Shown here: in pieces, positions 30,881 to 43,534 of the stretch
Layout of the letters: each line of letters opens with the position of its first letter
Numbering within the stretch: the stretch's first letter is position 1
Origin: Mesotaenium endlicherianum
Lineage: Eukaryota; Streptophyta; Zygnematophyceae; Zygnematales; Mesotaeniaceae
NCBI GenBank assembly: GCA_009602735.1
Contig: WELA01009192.1
Span: forward strand, 187,242 to 251,241
DNA length: 64,000 bases
Direction: 5' to 3'
Position numbers and translations under genes: made by a program
Notes under the pieces: generated by a model
Seen by the model: the letters and a program-made list of their open reading frames with translations, nothing else
What the model was told of the DNA's origin: nothing
Databases searched by the model: none

Positions 30881-33402
30881 ATGGCCCTTATCCCTGATCT
30901 ATCTCCCCCTCCGGCAGATGAGTGCATACCTCTTCTCCCGCCACATGGTCATGAAGAGGGGCACCTGGTCGGGTCTGCTAAAAAGACGTTCTTCAACATT
31001 GTCATCTCAATAATTGGAGCTGGTGTTTTGGGGCTACCTTACACCTTCCTTCGAAGTGGCTGGCTTTTTGGCTCCTTAGCAGTGGCCTGCTCTGCAGTAC
31101 TCTCTTTCCATTGCATGATGCTCCTGGTAAATTTTCCTGCACTAATCAACAAGTCCAGTGTCGTAGTCTTCATGGATTTCTCTCCGTCTATCTCTATGCA
31201 CTATGCACCAGACTCAGCCTTCTTAGTCACAGGCCCTCTTACATTTCTTTGAGCACCTTGTGCTAGGACGGTGATAAGGTTGTGATAATCTGGATATACT
31301 GAAGCACGTTCTTGTAGTTATATTTAGAGCCAAAAAAAACGGAGCTCACATGCTGAGATGCTGGAGGGCTCCATCCCTACATCCTTGAAGTGGCAGACAG
31401 TACCAATGCAGTGTCTTTTTGGGGGGCCGTTGCTGCTGCAGGTCAGATGCAGGCAGAGGCTGGGGCAGCTAGGGGATCATGGCATAAACACGTATGGTGA
31501 TTTGGGGCGACACGCATACGGCGAAACCGGTCATAGAATTGTGGACATCCTCGTCCTCGTTTCACAAGGGGGCTGCTGTGTAGCATACCTCATCTTCATC
31601 GGAGAGAATCTATCGTCTGTTGTCAGCTCGAGCACATCTGGGAAGGCGTACTTCATCTTGATGGCGGCTCCTTTTCAGGTATGTAGTGAACTAGCTGGTG
31701 CCTTCAAGCACGGCCCAAGTCCACACCGTCACAAGGACAGCACAGCAATGCAGAGAGAGGTGCAGAAAGCTCTGATTGTGGAGCCAGTTATCGAAGTTCG
31801 CTACGCTGCATGCGAGCTGCAGCTGAAGCCTGAGCCTGTCTGTGGAGAGACAGGGATGAGCTAAACACCGGGGTTCTGTTCAGAGCTGTTAATAGGAGGT
31901 AAGTATCATGCATAAAATGGGCTGTTGTCCATTACCATCATATTCAGGCGTACGCCTCCAGAGCACGAAAGGAGACTTCTTCGCTTGCTCAGGATCGGAG
32001 GAATGTTTGTTGCTGTTTTCTCAACTGCCGGGTAGACAATCGGGGGGAAGCCAAAGGCCGCAGGTAATCACAGTTGGTAAGGAGGAGTACGGAGAATGTG
32101 TGGAAAACAAGCCCTTCTTAATTTACTCAGGACACAGACAACACTTACTTGGACTGCCATTCCTTGTGATCTATATTGGGTGCCTGGCAGAGGACTGGCG
32201 AGGGTAGTGGCAACCAGTAGTGATTTGATTCATAACCTGTCTCGTGCCCTCTTTCTTTTGCTTTGAGGTTGGTTCTGGCATGAAGCCAACGTCGGTAGAT
32301 GCGAAGCCTATGCAGCTTGCACCTGATTGCACCTGACTAGTGCTCCCCATGCCTAGCGCCTGGGGCGTGACATACTGGGCATGATATGATTTCATCTGGG
32401 AAGTTCTGGAGAGCGTGGAACCATGGGCACGTGCACATGATTCCTCACAAAACGTACAGAGCGTGGTGCCCGAGGAGCATGTACGTGATGACACTAGGTC
32501 ATATGAGGTGAAGCAAGCTTCACACTAACCACAAACGTGCCTGTCACTTGATGGTGTGGTGGCTGCATGTCTCGTGTGGGCAGGTTCTTCTGGCGTGGGT
32601 GCGGTCCTTGACTGGTCTTGCACCCTTCAGCATCGTCGCCGATGTTGCCAATGTGTTGGCCATGGCTGTTGTGATCAAAGACGACCTGGGCAGTTTTAAA
32701 GGCTTTTCAGAAGTGACACCCTTCACAGGGTGGGCCAATGTTCCGTTTGCACTCGGAGTGGCATGTTACTGCTATGAGGGCTTCAGCATGACCTTGCCTC
32801 TCGAGGCCTCCATGAAAAATCGCGCCAGGTTCCCCCAGACTCTTGGTCTGGCTTTTGTGTCGATCACCACACTCTACATTGGGTTTGGACTGGTTGGCTA
32901 TCTAGCATATGGGGAAACAACAAAGGAGATAATTACTTTGAACCTGCCCGATGACTGGTCAACGGCAGCGGTGAAGCTGGGATTGTGCCTCGGTTTGTTC
33001 TTTACGTTCCCTGTCATGATGCAGCCTGTCCATGAGGTGTTTGAGAGGAGGTTATCACTCTGTAATTGGTTCCACAAACATGTGGAACCATCTCCTAGGC
33101 TCAGAAATGTAGTTTTTAAACTGATTAGAATGGCTGTTGTGGTTGTAGCTGCCATTGTGGCAGTGGAGGTGCCGGGATTTGCTGTCTTCATCTCGTTGGT
33201 TGGCAGTACAGTGTGTGCTCTGCTGGCCTTCGTCTTCCCTGCTGTGCTCCACATGCACATCTATGCGGCGAATATAAACAGAATAGAGTTTGTGGTTGAC
33301 ATTTCACTCATAGTTTTTGGGGTTCTATTTGCTTGCTACGGGACATATGATACAGTTCATTCTTTGATAATGTCTGCAAAACAAATGGCAAAATTACAAT
33401 AG
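30881..33402 (+). CDS. Vacuolar-type amino-acid transporter (AAAP family, AVT3-like), 3 exons
   Basis: Exons 30881-31126, 31442-31678 and 32584-33402, all in phase 0 with GT...AG borders, give 433 residues, the usual length for AVT3/ANT1-type transporters. A short soluble N-terminus with acidic and PLLP residues precedes about 11 hydrophobic segments. The signature FFNIVISIIGAGVLGLPY is the first helix of the amino-acid/auxin permease family. Other conserved parts are INTYGDLGRHAYG, FIGENLSSVV, FSIVADV, GVACYCYEGFSM and FPVMMQPVHEV. Family members export amino acids from the vacuole or exchange them across internal membranes; substrate and membrane are inferred. The gene is intact and is convergent with the NmrA-like gene 575 bp away. 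Confidence 0.9.
31127..31441 (+). other. Intron 1 of the amino-acid transporter gene
   Basis: 315 bp, donor G|GTAAAT after ATGCTCCTG, acceptor GCTGCTGCAG. Splicing joins MLL to VRCRQRLG in frame. Confidence 0.85.
31679..32583 (+). other. Intron 2 of the amino-acid transporter gene
   Basis: 905 bp, donor CAG|GTATGT, acceptor GTGTGGGCAG. Splicing joins APFQ to VLLAWVRSL. Nothing coding is seen inside, although short open stretches occur. Confidence 0.8.
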
Positions 33403-33976
33403 TAAGACATTTGTTGTAAATTAGAAAATTAGAGGTAGGAATGCGAAAAGTCTTTAAACAGTTCATGATTTGTACAGTGACTGTTTAGGATAGGATACTG
33501 TAGCCAGTTAGTTTCTTATAATGTGCAATTACATTATTTTTTACTGGTCTTTCTGGTATTCCTTCAGCAAGCAGATGCCATCCCAGTGAATTAAGTGGAA
33601 GGAAGAGATTGGCAAGATACATCCCGTATGGTGGGGGAACATTCCTGCACATTCTTAAGGAGCAACAGCATAAATAATCAAACAATATAAGTTTGCCTTG
33701 ATCATGTGGACGACTTGGACAAGACAATCTTCAATTCCTACCTGAAAAAAATTACAACCAAAGCTGGAGGTCTACTACCAACCTTCTTTTATTCAACAAC
33801 TCATAGTCACTATGTAAGATGTTGCTGCCAATGACAACAACCGCAACAGTAAGCTCCAGTAAATGCCTCCGTTAAACCATGCATCACTACTGATAATTAT
33901 CCGACTACAATAACCTGTAACCTTAAAACATCCTGCAGGGACATATACAGAGATCCTGCCTGCCTGAAATAGCCCC
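33403..33976. other. Convergent intergenic region
   Basis: About 575 bp between the stop codons of two convergent host genes. AT-rich; it should hold both 3' UTRs and polyadenylation signals. No further gene is visible. Confidence 0.5.
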
Positions 33977-36900
33977 TCACTTTGCCCAGCCACTCTTTGT
34001 CCTCAACCAGTCTTCCCACGAAGTGAGAGGGCGGGGGCTCGCCTTCTGACCAGTGGATGTATCCTGGCCTGGGAATGGAGTGTACTCAGCAAAGTACTCA
34101 TACATCTGCAACATACCAAAAATAATCAGTATGCATTTTTAACACATAACAAAAAAATGAGCATATTTCACAGGACAGATGCTGCAATGTCTGTGCAGAA
34201 TGGGCTTTTCATAATGTGATTCTTGAGAAGAAGATGGCTGCAGTATAGAGGGCAGATGGATGTCGTGAAAGCTACCCTCTCTACCAATAAACATGACAGA
34301 TGAGTGGGTCTAAACCCAATTAAGGCAGAAGACTGCTTGCACCTACTGCTAGTAACTCCACTGGTAACCCACAATGACCAAAGGCTTGATGCTACTTGCA
34401 TTCCCAGTTCCCCACTCATGCAAAGTGTTTGGCTCCAACTTAGGTCCACGGCCTAAGACAGTATTAACTGCAAAATGCCTTCACAACTAATTATTCACAG
34501 TGTATGAAGCAGGGTGGAGAACAATGTAGCGTGCTCAGCATACGCAGCTCATTTATGGATGCATTGTATGCTCTGAAAACACCACCAGTTGAAGGAGAAA
34601 AGGCTTGTGCAGGCTCAGGATACTTATCTACAAGCAGTGCACCTTTTACACATCCAAAATGGCATGCCTACTCCCCTCCTGCTAATTTGGCACACAACTT
34701 GTTCTTGCTACAGCTAAGGTCCACATCGCCTAGCAGTTCAGCTTCTAAAGTGCAGGTGATGTATTTCTCAGTCCCAATATTGCCTCAACACAGCACCAGC
34801 TTCAAGGACAGACGCCACCACCAGGCATATTGTGTGTATTTTTCACAAGGTTTTACAAAGAAACCCCATGGTGCTCTTACTCCTTTGCTCTGTCATGCCA
34901 TGTCATAAGGCATAATTTGAGGAAGGATGTAGCGACGACTGACCTGTTTAAGAGGAGGAGGGCCTTGAAATCCATCACCGGCCAATGTTGCCTTCTTGCC
35001 AGATATTTTTTCAAAGGTTGCTAGCCAATCTCTCATGGGTGCTTTGTAAGCCTCAAAAGTAATGTATTTACCATTCCATTCTTTGGGTTTCTGCATAGAA
35101 ACATGGATCCAGAAAAGTATGACTTAACTCGCCTGCTGGATCACTCATTACAATCTCATGTTTTTGGCAGCTGCCTTGGTAGCCCCCCCATTGTATTCAT
35201 TTGACAGAGCCCCCTATCCACGAGAAGAAGGGCCATTTGTACATGCAGAAGCACTAACTCAACCTAAGGATGAAGAGCCAAATCAGATAAGATGTGTGCC
35301 ACACTTGTTCCTTAAGATGCTCTACTACGGCTGCCACTAATAAAATTTACCACTTCAGACCTGAGTGAAGAGTATACAAAGATCACCGTTGACATCCTCT
35401 ATGGCAACAATAACACCGGAGACCACCAAACCTTCAACGAGCCAGTGGAGGCATCCAAACCTCAAGAAAAGACCACTTATTTAGACGTATAACAACTGTG
35501 CAGGATATAGATCAACATAGACCACATTGTATGGAGGATAAATGCCCACCTCAAGAGCAGTGCGAACTGCAGGACCGATGTCATCAACATCAAACCCAGA
35601 GTGGATGGTGTCGAGAGAGTACGGCATATTGAACTTCACAGATCCATCTGCCTGAGGAATGGCTGCATAGAACCTGTTAATATTGTCAAAGTACCAATTA
35701 GCTTGAACAAAAGTGGTATATTTAAAGCCTTGAGCCTTGACAACTTCATCCACCTGCAACCAAGCACATGCACACCACAATTAAGTGGAAATTAGACATA
35801 AGGTACCGCATCAACGTCTACCAGGTCTTCTCATGCAACTAACATACACAAAAGCTCCACCTGTGTATACACTGCAGACAGTAATATGGACAATACTGCA
35901 CAAGAGATCCTCCACAATTAAACTTCATTTTATTTCTAGAAGAACGCAAAAAATGCAAGCCAAATAAGCGGCATAAATTTACCTTCGCTTTGTCCGTGAA
36001 ATGAGCCATTTTGTACTTGCCATCACTGATCTTCTCTGTGTTTGGAAGTGTGCTCCAGATATAGTGCTGTACTCCAGCTTCCTTGGCGAGCTTAGCATGG
36101 TCAACTCCAACTTCAAATTCAGTTGGCTTGTGGTAAGGGTTGAAACTTGGGTTTGTAACCTACACGAGCCACTCGCAACAATTCATAAGTCATACACCAT
36201 CCAGAGACGCTCCAAGACCCAACCAGAAAGGAACAAGCACACACAAGCAGATCAGCACAATATCAGCTTCCACAAAGGAGAAGCAGATCGGCACGATATC
36301 AGCTTCCACAAAGGAGCTGAGACATGCTCAGCACAACCACATACAATGCTTGATGTTTACATGCATCTGTTGATATTAAAGCCCCACCAGCAGCGCTCCA
36401 AGGCCATGCTGGGTTTGGCCAAGGAGCATGGGTACGCTTTCACTGCAACCATAAGTGGGTAATTTAGCTGCAGACAAACACAATCATTCAACGGACCCTT
36501 TCCCATAGTGGCACTGTAGTAAAAAGATGTACTACTCGTGAGAGCTGAAGCCGAAACCAACAGACGATCTCAATGTCAAGTAAGCTTCATCTGACTTCCA
36601 GCTGGAAAAGACGAACACCTGGAGAAAATCTAAACATCTCACAGTGACCTGGTAATTGGAGAAGAGTGCTCACTACGTAAGCGGCATAAGCTCCTTCAAA
36701 TGCCTTTTTCACGTCTTCAGATTTTTCTTGATCCACCCTGATGACATCTACTCCCTTCGAAGCCAACTCCTTAGCCTTGTCTGATTCGGGATTGCGTGTG
36801 GCACCTCTCAGTGAATATTTCCCGCTCTCAAGAAGAGCTCGCAGAACACTTCCTCCCTGCAAAATGAGCAAACAGATCCCATATCAAGAAGCTTCATATC

Positions 36901-37080
36901 AAGAAGCGATCCTACAGAACAGTGACTCAGATTGTATTTATCACTGGCAGCTAGCAGATCACTCAGAACCAATATCTATTCATCCGCTGCTGAGTAATGA
37001 AGCTGACTCTGTAGCCGGCGTACCTGGGATCCTGTTGCTCCAAACACCACAGCCACGGGCTTGTCCTCCTGAGGAGCCAT
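33977..37080 (-). CDS. NmrA-like family NAD(P)-binding protein, 6 exons
   Basis: Exons on the minus strand: 37080-37024, 36856-36674, 36159-35983, 35753-35550, 35090-34944 and 34105-33977, every intron in phase 0 with GT...AG ends, giving 298 residues. The N-terminus VAVVFGATGSQGGSV is the Rossmann-fold dinucleotide loop of the NmrA/atypical short-chain dehydrogenase family. Further conserved parts: RGATRNPESDKAKEL, VIRVDQEKSEDVKKAF, NPSFNPYHKPTEFEVG, HYIWSTLPNT, FVQANWYFDN, DVDDIGPAVRTAL and the C-terminal TSWEDWLRT. Such proteins bind NAD(P) and act as redox sensors or reductases; the catalytic Tyr-x3-Lys is not evident, so a sensor-like role is possible. Complete and intact. Confidence 0.92.
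36250..36320. repeat. Short tandem duplication in an NmrA-like gene intron
   Basis: Two adjacent units of about 36 bp sharing ATATCAGCTTCCACAAAGGA. Located in intron 2. Confidence 0.75.
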
Positions 37081-38167
37081 GCTTACAACAAGCTTCGGTC
37101 TGAGTCAGGAACAAATGGTCTACACCAGTCTACACTGATCCCTAGTACTGGACGATCTATCAAATGCGAAAGATGTGCAGGGATTTCACAAGTTGTCTCG
37201 TAAATACCGAAGGCCCCGCTCGTCTCGGGAGCGCTGCGAGGACTATCAGACGACCACCCAGCGAACCTCTCCCTTACCTGCACCTCAGAACCGAGTGCAA
37301 GTATGCGACTGGCATAAACGCCCCAGGCAGGTTCATATTGTTTCATACTCGTTCATACGGGCCCCCGACTACGAGCAAACAGCCTCCGACGTGTCGCCTT
37401 GCAAGTGGTTATCGAATACAGACGAATTTGTAGCTGGCTACTAATTCAGCAGAGTTTTCAGACTTTCAGTGAGTTTCAGTCAGATTTCAGTCGCAATGAC
37501 GACTTGCCCATCTGCTCGCTTGACCGTCGAATTGCTTTGCAGGTTTCTTTCCGGATGCATTTAGATCGAAGGTGCAAGTCCACCACTGCAAACAACGTCG
37601 ACGAGGTACTGGTCACGTCAAGTCAAGATGCATATTCGAGGGTGCGAGTTGGTGCGAGTGGGTGCGAGTAGGTGCGAGCCAGTGCGTGCGAGGGCAAGCG
37701 AATGCGAACTTGTTGAGGGTTGAACCAGGTTGAATAGCAGGTGCAAGGGACTTCCAACGTAGCATGATATGACGTCATCGTAGAAGAAACTACTCGACAG
37801 AAGTCAAATTGGTCAAACGCGTTGTAGGCCCACGTTGTTTTGCACTTGGGGTGGGGTCAGGTGGGGTGTACGAGATTGGTCCGAAATTGGTCCACAATCT
37901 CGTACACCTCAATGATACGCTTTGAGTACGGACAACGTGGGTGTGATTGAGCTTTGTTCCTCAGGCGATACAAAAGCATATAGATGGAGAGTGGACTAGC
38001 TCTCAAGTGGTTTCGTGCTGAAATTTTTGCTTTTTTTGTCCGTCGTTGAGCGAGAGTGAAGCAAAAATCTCTGAATACCAGGATACGTGCGAAACTTATC
38101 ATATACATGATAGGTTCAGGGCAGTTGTTTCTTTCCGCTCACAAGCAGGAACAGAGGAAGGTCGGGG
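37081..38167. promoter_or_regulatory. Divergent promoter region between NmrA-like and TPR genes
   Basis: About 1.09 kb separates two start codons pointing away from each other. It contains a run of four GGTGCGAG(T/C) units near 37640-37680 and a 14-bp perfect inverted repeat GGTGTACGAGATTG (37865-37878 and 37895-37908). The repeat's loop and arm carry two ATTGG (CCAAT-box) words. A CCCACGTTG word lies near 37830. A shared bidirectional promoter is plausible. Confidence 0.5.
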
Positions 38168-41100
38168 ATGGAGCAACAGGTGGACACGGATGGAAGCCCA
38201 GGTGTGCCTGGTGATTTTGCTACTGAAAGATGTGGGAAGGTGATGGACAGTGTGCATGTGGCTGAAATCCAGACGGTGGTGGCGATTGTTGGCCACAAGC
38301 AGGAGCAGGGAGGAGGCGTTCTCGCAGGTGGTGCAGGGCTGGGTGTATCGAATAAGAGACCGTTTGAGGAAGAGTTAGACGAGGAAGAGCTTTTTCGACG
38401 ACAGAGAATATCGATGCAGGTCGAAAATGTGAAAACCGTTGCAAAAAAGCCCCCACAAGGTCGAAGAACAGCCAAAAGCGAAGGAGGACAGAGCCTCATG
38501 GAGACTGGGAATGAGAGCAGTGTTCACAGCATGGAAACGAGTTCACCCTTGGCGCTTCCACCAGTTTTTCGTACGCAGTCCAGCGTGGATGCACCATCAT
38601 GCAATAATGAGGAAGGTGTTGAAAAAGGTTCGGAGGCAGGCAAGGAGTCTGAAATGGTAACTCAGGCTGGGGGTGAGGACGATGGGGCCGAAAGGAAAGC
38701 GCAATCAGAGGATGAGAGCAATGCAGGTCGTGTGTCTGCAGCACAGGAGAGATTACACTCCAATGATGACGGGGCACACTCAAACGAGTCACGGAAGAGT
38801 GTGGACACGGATGAGGATGCTGCTGTTTGCACTTCCCCAGGGGCAGGTGTGGCTGTGGCCGACAGTCATGAGCACGTTCCAAGTGTCCCTGCCGCCACCT
38901 GTGAAGGGGAGAAGCCCGAGTGAGTTCACTACCTTCACCTGCCCAGTCCAAGGTGCAAGCACGTTCTAGCAGGGCTGGAGGAGGCACGGACCGCGTGCTC
39001 GTTGCCCTGCGGCGTAGAGTAGGGTTTCACATCTTGCTTGTGCTGCATGTCGAGAGATGTGCACGGGGCCAAATGCCTGCCAAAGGCCCGGTGCGCCTGG
39101 CTCGTGCATGTGAGCTTCTGAGCGCATCCTGAAGAGGATCTTCTGCTGTGCTGTTGGTGGTGACGGGGGACAGGTCTCCCGCAGGGGTGGAGCAGGGCCC
39201 CCCAAAGAAGAAGGCAAAGAAGAAGGAGCCCAAGGAGGCGGGAGCGGAGGGAGGGGAAGGGAAGCGCAGGGCCAAGAGCGGCAAGAGCCTGTACGCGGGC
39301 GACGAGCCGGGCGCGTGCCCCTCCTCGTCGGAGGAGAAGCAGGCGCTGCTGCTGCAGGTGCGCTCAGCCCGGCCCGGCCCGGCCCGGCCCAGCCCAGCCC
39401 AGCTCAGGCCAGGCCAGGCCACTCCAGGACTGACAGAGGCAGCAACAGGACCTTAACTGGGCGGGACTTGTGAGTTGGATGTGTTTGTGTTTTGAGTGCG
39501 CGAGGATTTGTTTTGGGCAAGAAATGGCAGCGCTGCCTGCTTGCTTGCGTGCGTGTGCTTGCGTGCACGCGTGCTGTGGTGCCGTGCACTCTTGAGAGGC
39601 AACGTCTCGTGGGGCCCCCTCACTTGGCCACTCATTTGGTCAGGGCGGTGCTCTATGCATGAGGGGGGGGGGGGGGNNNNNNNNNNNNNNNNNNNNNNNN
39701 NNNNNNNNNNNNNNNNNNNNNNNNNNNNNNNNNNNNNNNNNNNNNNNNNNNNNNNNNNNNNNNNNNNNNNNNNNNNNNNNNNNNNNNNNNNNNNNNNNNN
39801 NNNNNNNNNNNNNNNNNNNNNNNNNNNNNNNNNNNNNNNNNNNNNNNNNNNNNNNNNNNNNNNNNNNNNNNNNNNNNNNNNNNNNNNNNNNNNNNNNNNN
39901 GGGGGGGGGGGGGGGGGGCAGGCGCTGACGGGGCTGGCGGAGAAGATGCCGAAGAACGCGCACACGCACTTCTTCCTGGGCCTCATGCAGCAGCGCTCGC
40001 AGCAGCCGCGACTGGTGAGAGCAAGCGTCGTCCGTTTTCTCCTGTCACTCTGGCAGTCGAGACCTGACAGCCACTTGCAGCAGCGGCAGCAGCAGGCTCA
40101 TTGCACCTCTGCCTCCCTGTCTCTCTCTCTGTGTTTGTGTGCGTTTGTGTGTGCGCAACAGGCAGCCACAGCTTTTGGCAGGGCAGCGGAGATACTGCGG
40201 AAGGGCTGCTCCTCCTCCTCATCCTCGCCGCCTCGCCCGCAGCTGCTGGCTCAAGTGCTCACCCACCTTGCTCAGGTTTGCTCCCTCTCCCCTTCCATCG
40301 CCTCCCCTGCCATCACCTGAGGGCATCTCGTGCTAGCTGCTTCCCTGCTGCACGCCAGCACCGACCATTTGGGTGGGAGGTTGTGGGCTGTGCAGTGTCA
40401 GCTGCAGCTGCAGATGAGTGCCACTTCTTCTGCTGCCGCCCCGGCAGCTGCTGCTCCTGCTGCTCCTGCAGCTGCGGATGATGATGACGAGCACCCTACT
40501 GCAGCAGCAGCTGGTGCCCCCTACGCCCCCCCCACGGACCAGGCTGCCGCTCCTGCTGCTGCTGCTGCTGCGGCAAACAGCGAGCGTGACAGGGAGGGGG
40601 GCGGGGACGGGGACGAAGGCAAGGATGAGCAGTGTCCTCCCAGCGTGCCCAGAGTCGCAAGCAGCGACAGGGAGAGCCACTTCGGCCCCACCCCTGCTGC
40701 TAGCGCGGCTGGGGGCGGGGAGGCTGGCATGGACGCTGTGCTGTCGACACTCAAAGAGGCAGCTCTGGCGGATGCGTCACAGCCGGCCATCTGGAACAAC
40801 CTGGCCCTCATTCTCTTGCAGGCGGGCCGATATGCGGTACCTCTCACACAAACTCTGCACATACTGCGCACACCCACTCTTTTCCTGGGCCTCTGTGCCT
40901 GTCTGGTGGGTGTAGATTTGGTGGGTAGGTGTCTGCAGCAAGAGACCCTGTCGTGCATCCATCACATATTCTGTGGGCACGTTGCATGTTTGGGCAAGGT
41001 GAGCCTACTCATCTGAAGGGAGGGGGGGGGGGTGTGCAGAGTGCGGTGACAGTGCTGACGGCGGTGCTGTCGGCCATGCCCGGCGACCTGGACACGCTGG

Positions 41101-43481
41101 CCAACCTGGGCTCTGCCTATCTCCACATGTGGGCCTCAGAGAACCCGCCATCCTCGCTAACTTCTGAGCTGCCCCTCTGCCACTTGCCTGGGATGCCGTG
41201 GCTGCTGCAGCTGCTGCTCAACACTGTGTAGGCATTGGGCGTGTGTGTGGGAGGCGGGCGAGCAGAGGACAGGCAGAGAACGCCATCTGGTGCCTGCAGG
41301 CGGTGCTGGAGCAGGACCCCTCGCATGCGGCCGCGCTCAGCGCCTACGGCGTGCTGCTGCTGCTGCGCTTCCACTGCACTGCTGTTGGTGCGCCCCCCGT
41401 ACTCGCGAGTAGGGCCTGGTGCTCGAGATGATGGTCACGCGTGCTGCTTGCTACCCTCTTCTTGTACGGCACGCGGCTATGGTGGTGGCGGCGGTGGTGG
41501 TGATGGCGATGGGCATTCTCTTTCCTCCGTCGGTGCCAGGAGGCTTTTGATTCAGGCAGAGCGTTGAGCAACCAGCTGCTAGCTCCGGGGCCACAGAAAA
41601 AGTACTCACGCCCAAGTGAAATTCCAAAGCCTCCGCCTGCTGCCCCATCTCTGTGCCTTGCCACATGGACCTCCAGGCACTGAGACACCATGCATGTTAG
41701 CATCCGCGGCTGAGTCGCTTGAAGCTGCTGCTCACATATCAGGTCCTGGCTGTGCTGCGACAGGTGGCAACGTGGAGCTGTTTCACCTTACAACAGGCGG
41801 CGCGCGAGGGCAGGCATTCGCGCCAATGGCGCAGACGGCGGTGGAGGCGGCACAGCGATGCCTGGAGGCTGCAGTGGCGCAGCACCCGCACGCGCCGCAC
41901 CTGTGGGCCAACCTGGGCTCCGCATACGCTGCAGCCCGCAAGCACGACCTTGCCACCCGCTGCATCGCCCACGTACGCAGTTCCACGCCCCCACCCCCGC
42001 TCCCCTCCCCTCCTGCGTGTCTCACTCCGCTTTCGGTCTACTACATGGGGCACGTACTGGATCGATACTGGTTTGTGAGGGGGGCCCCACAATTTTAACT
42101 TCACAAGGCCGCTCCGAATGATGACAACAAACTAAAACGTCGAAACAATCGACAACCCATTGACGGTCGCCATCGACGCAACAACCTTTCGCGCTCCCTC
42201 CCTTTTTCACCATCCCGCATGCCTCCCAGCATAGCCACCTTCCTCTCCCCTTCGCATTCTCTCTCCCTTATACCCTCTCAACAAGCAGGCGGGTGGCGGC
42301 CTGGCACAACGAGCGGCCATGGCTGCCCATCACCACCGCTCCGACCCTCCTCACTCCACAAACGCATCTAATGGGCGCCCTCTCCCACGCCCGCGAAACG
42401 AGCTACCTCTTGGCCCACGCGAGGCGAAGCCTCGCCATGGCCGCTCATGCACTGTCTCACCAAGGAGGATCCGCGACAAAGAGGCCTGATTTGTGGAGAG
42501 GGTAAATTTTAAGGTGGTCGGCTAAGGGCGGGCCGTGGGAAAATGCGTAGTCAATCAAATGCTTTCCCATCGATCCAGGTCGGATGCGTCCATATTCACA
42601 TCTGCGCCAGATATCACACGAGCAAAGGCCCTCACTTATATTTCTCTCACAAGGCCTTAATGAAGCCAACAGATTGCACCACATACTGTCTTTTGCTTCT
42701 GGGTGCTGTACATCACCGGCATTCTGCCAGGTTGCCGGTGCTGTCACTGGTTGTGCGCACCTGCACGTCACAACTGTGTGGACGCTACGCCACGAAGGCA
42801 CTCATTGAGAGCCCTGTACAACGCCACGTGTGGCAGGCAGCCAGGATGGAGCCGGGCAACGATGTGCTGCAGCTGTGCAGCGCGGTGCAGCGCGTGCGCC
42901 ACGCGGAGCACTCTCCTGCTGCCGCCGCCGACAGAGTGGGCGCGCGCGCCGGCGACAAACTGGACTCCGCCGCCCAGGAGCTGGCCAAGCTTGTGGAGCG
43001 GCACAGCAGCAGCAGCAGTAGCAGCGGCAGCGGCCGTGGCAGCGACGAGGAGGAGTGCGTAGTGCCGCCCGCAATGGCCTGGGCTGCGCTGGCGCATGCT
43101 CACCGCGCCCAGCACGAGGAAGCGGCGGCCGCCGCCGCAGCCGCACCTGGAGGAGGCAGCGGTGCCGCGCAACAGCAGGAGCAGCTCCTCTCCACCCTGC
43201 AGCACGTGGGTGCCTGTTCTTCTGCGGCCTTTCTTTCGGTGATGCATGCGCTGTGCTCTCTTTCAATTCCTTATGTGTTTCTTCTCCGTGCTGTCTGACA
43301 TGAGGCAAGGAGGGGGGCACAGGCCATTGATGACAACCCCGGGGACCCCGTGGCGTGGCACCAGCTGGGGCTGCACATGCTCACATCGCTGCATCTGGGG
43401 ACGGCCCTCACGTATCTGACAGCCGCCACGGTTCGGAGACGCTCATCCGCCGCTGCCTGGTCCAACCTGGGTCAGCCGCCT

Positions 43482-43534
<53 letters not shown>

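Noticed and set aside
43483-43531. (CT)n tract as a regulatory GAGA-type element
   Set aside because: It lies in an intron near the 3' end of the gene and looks like an ordinary microsatellite.
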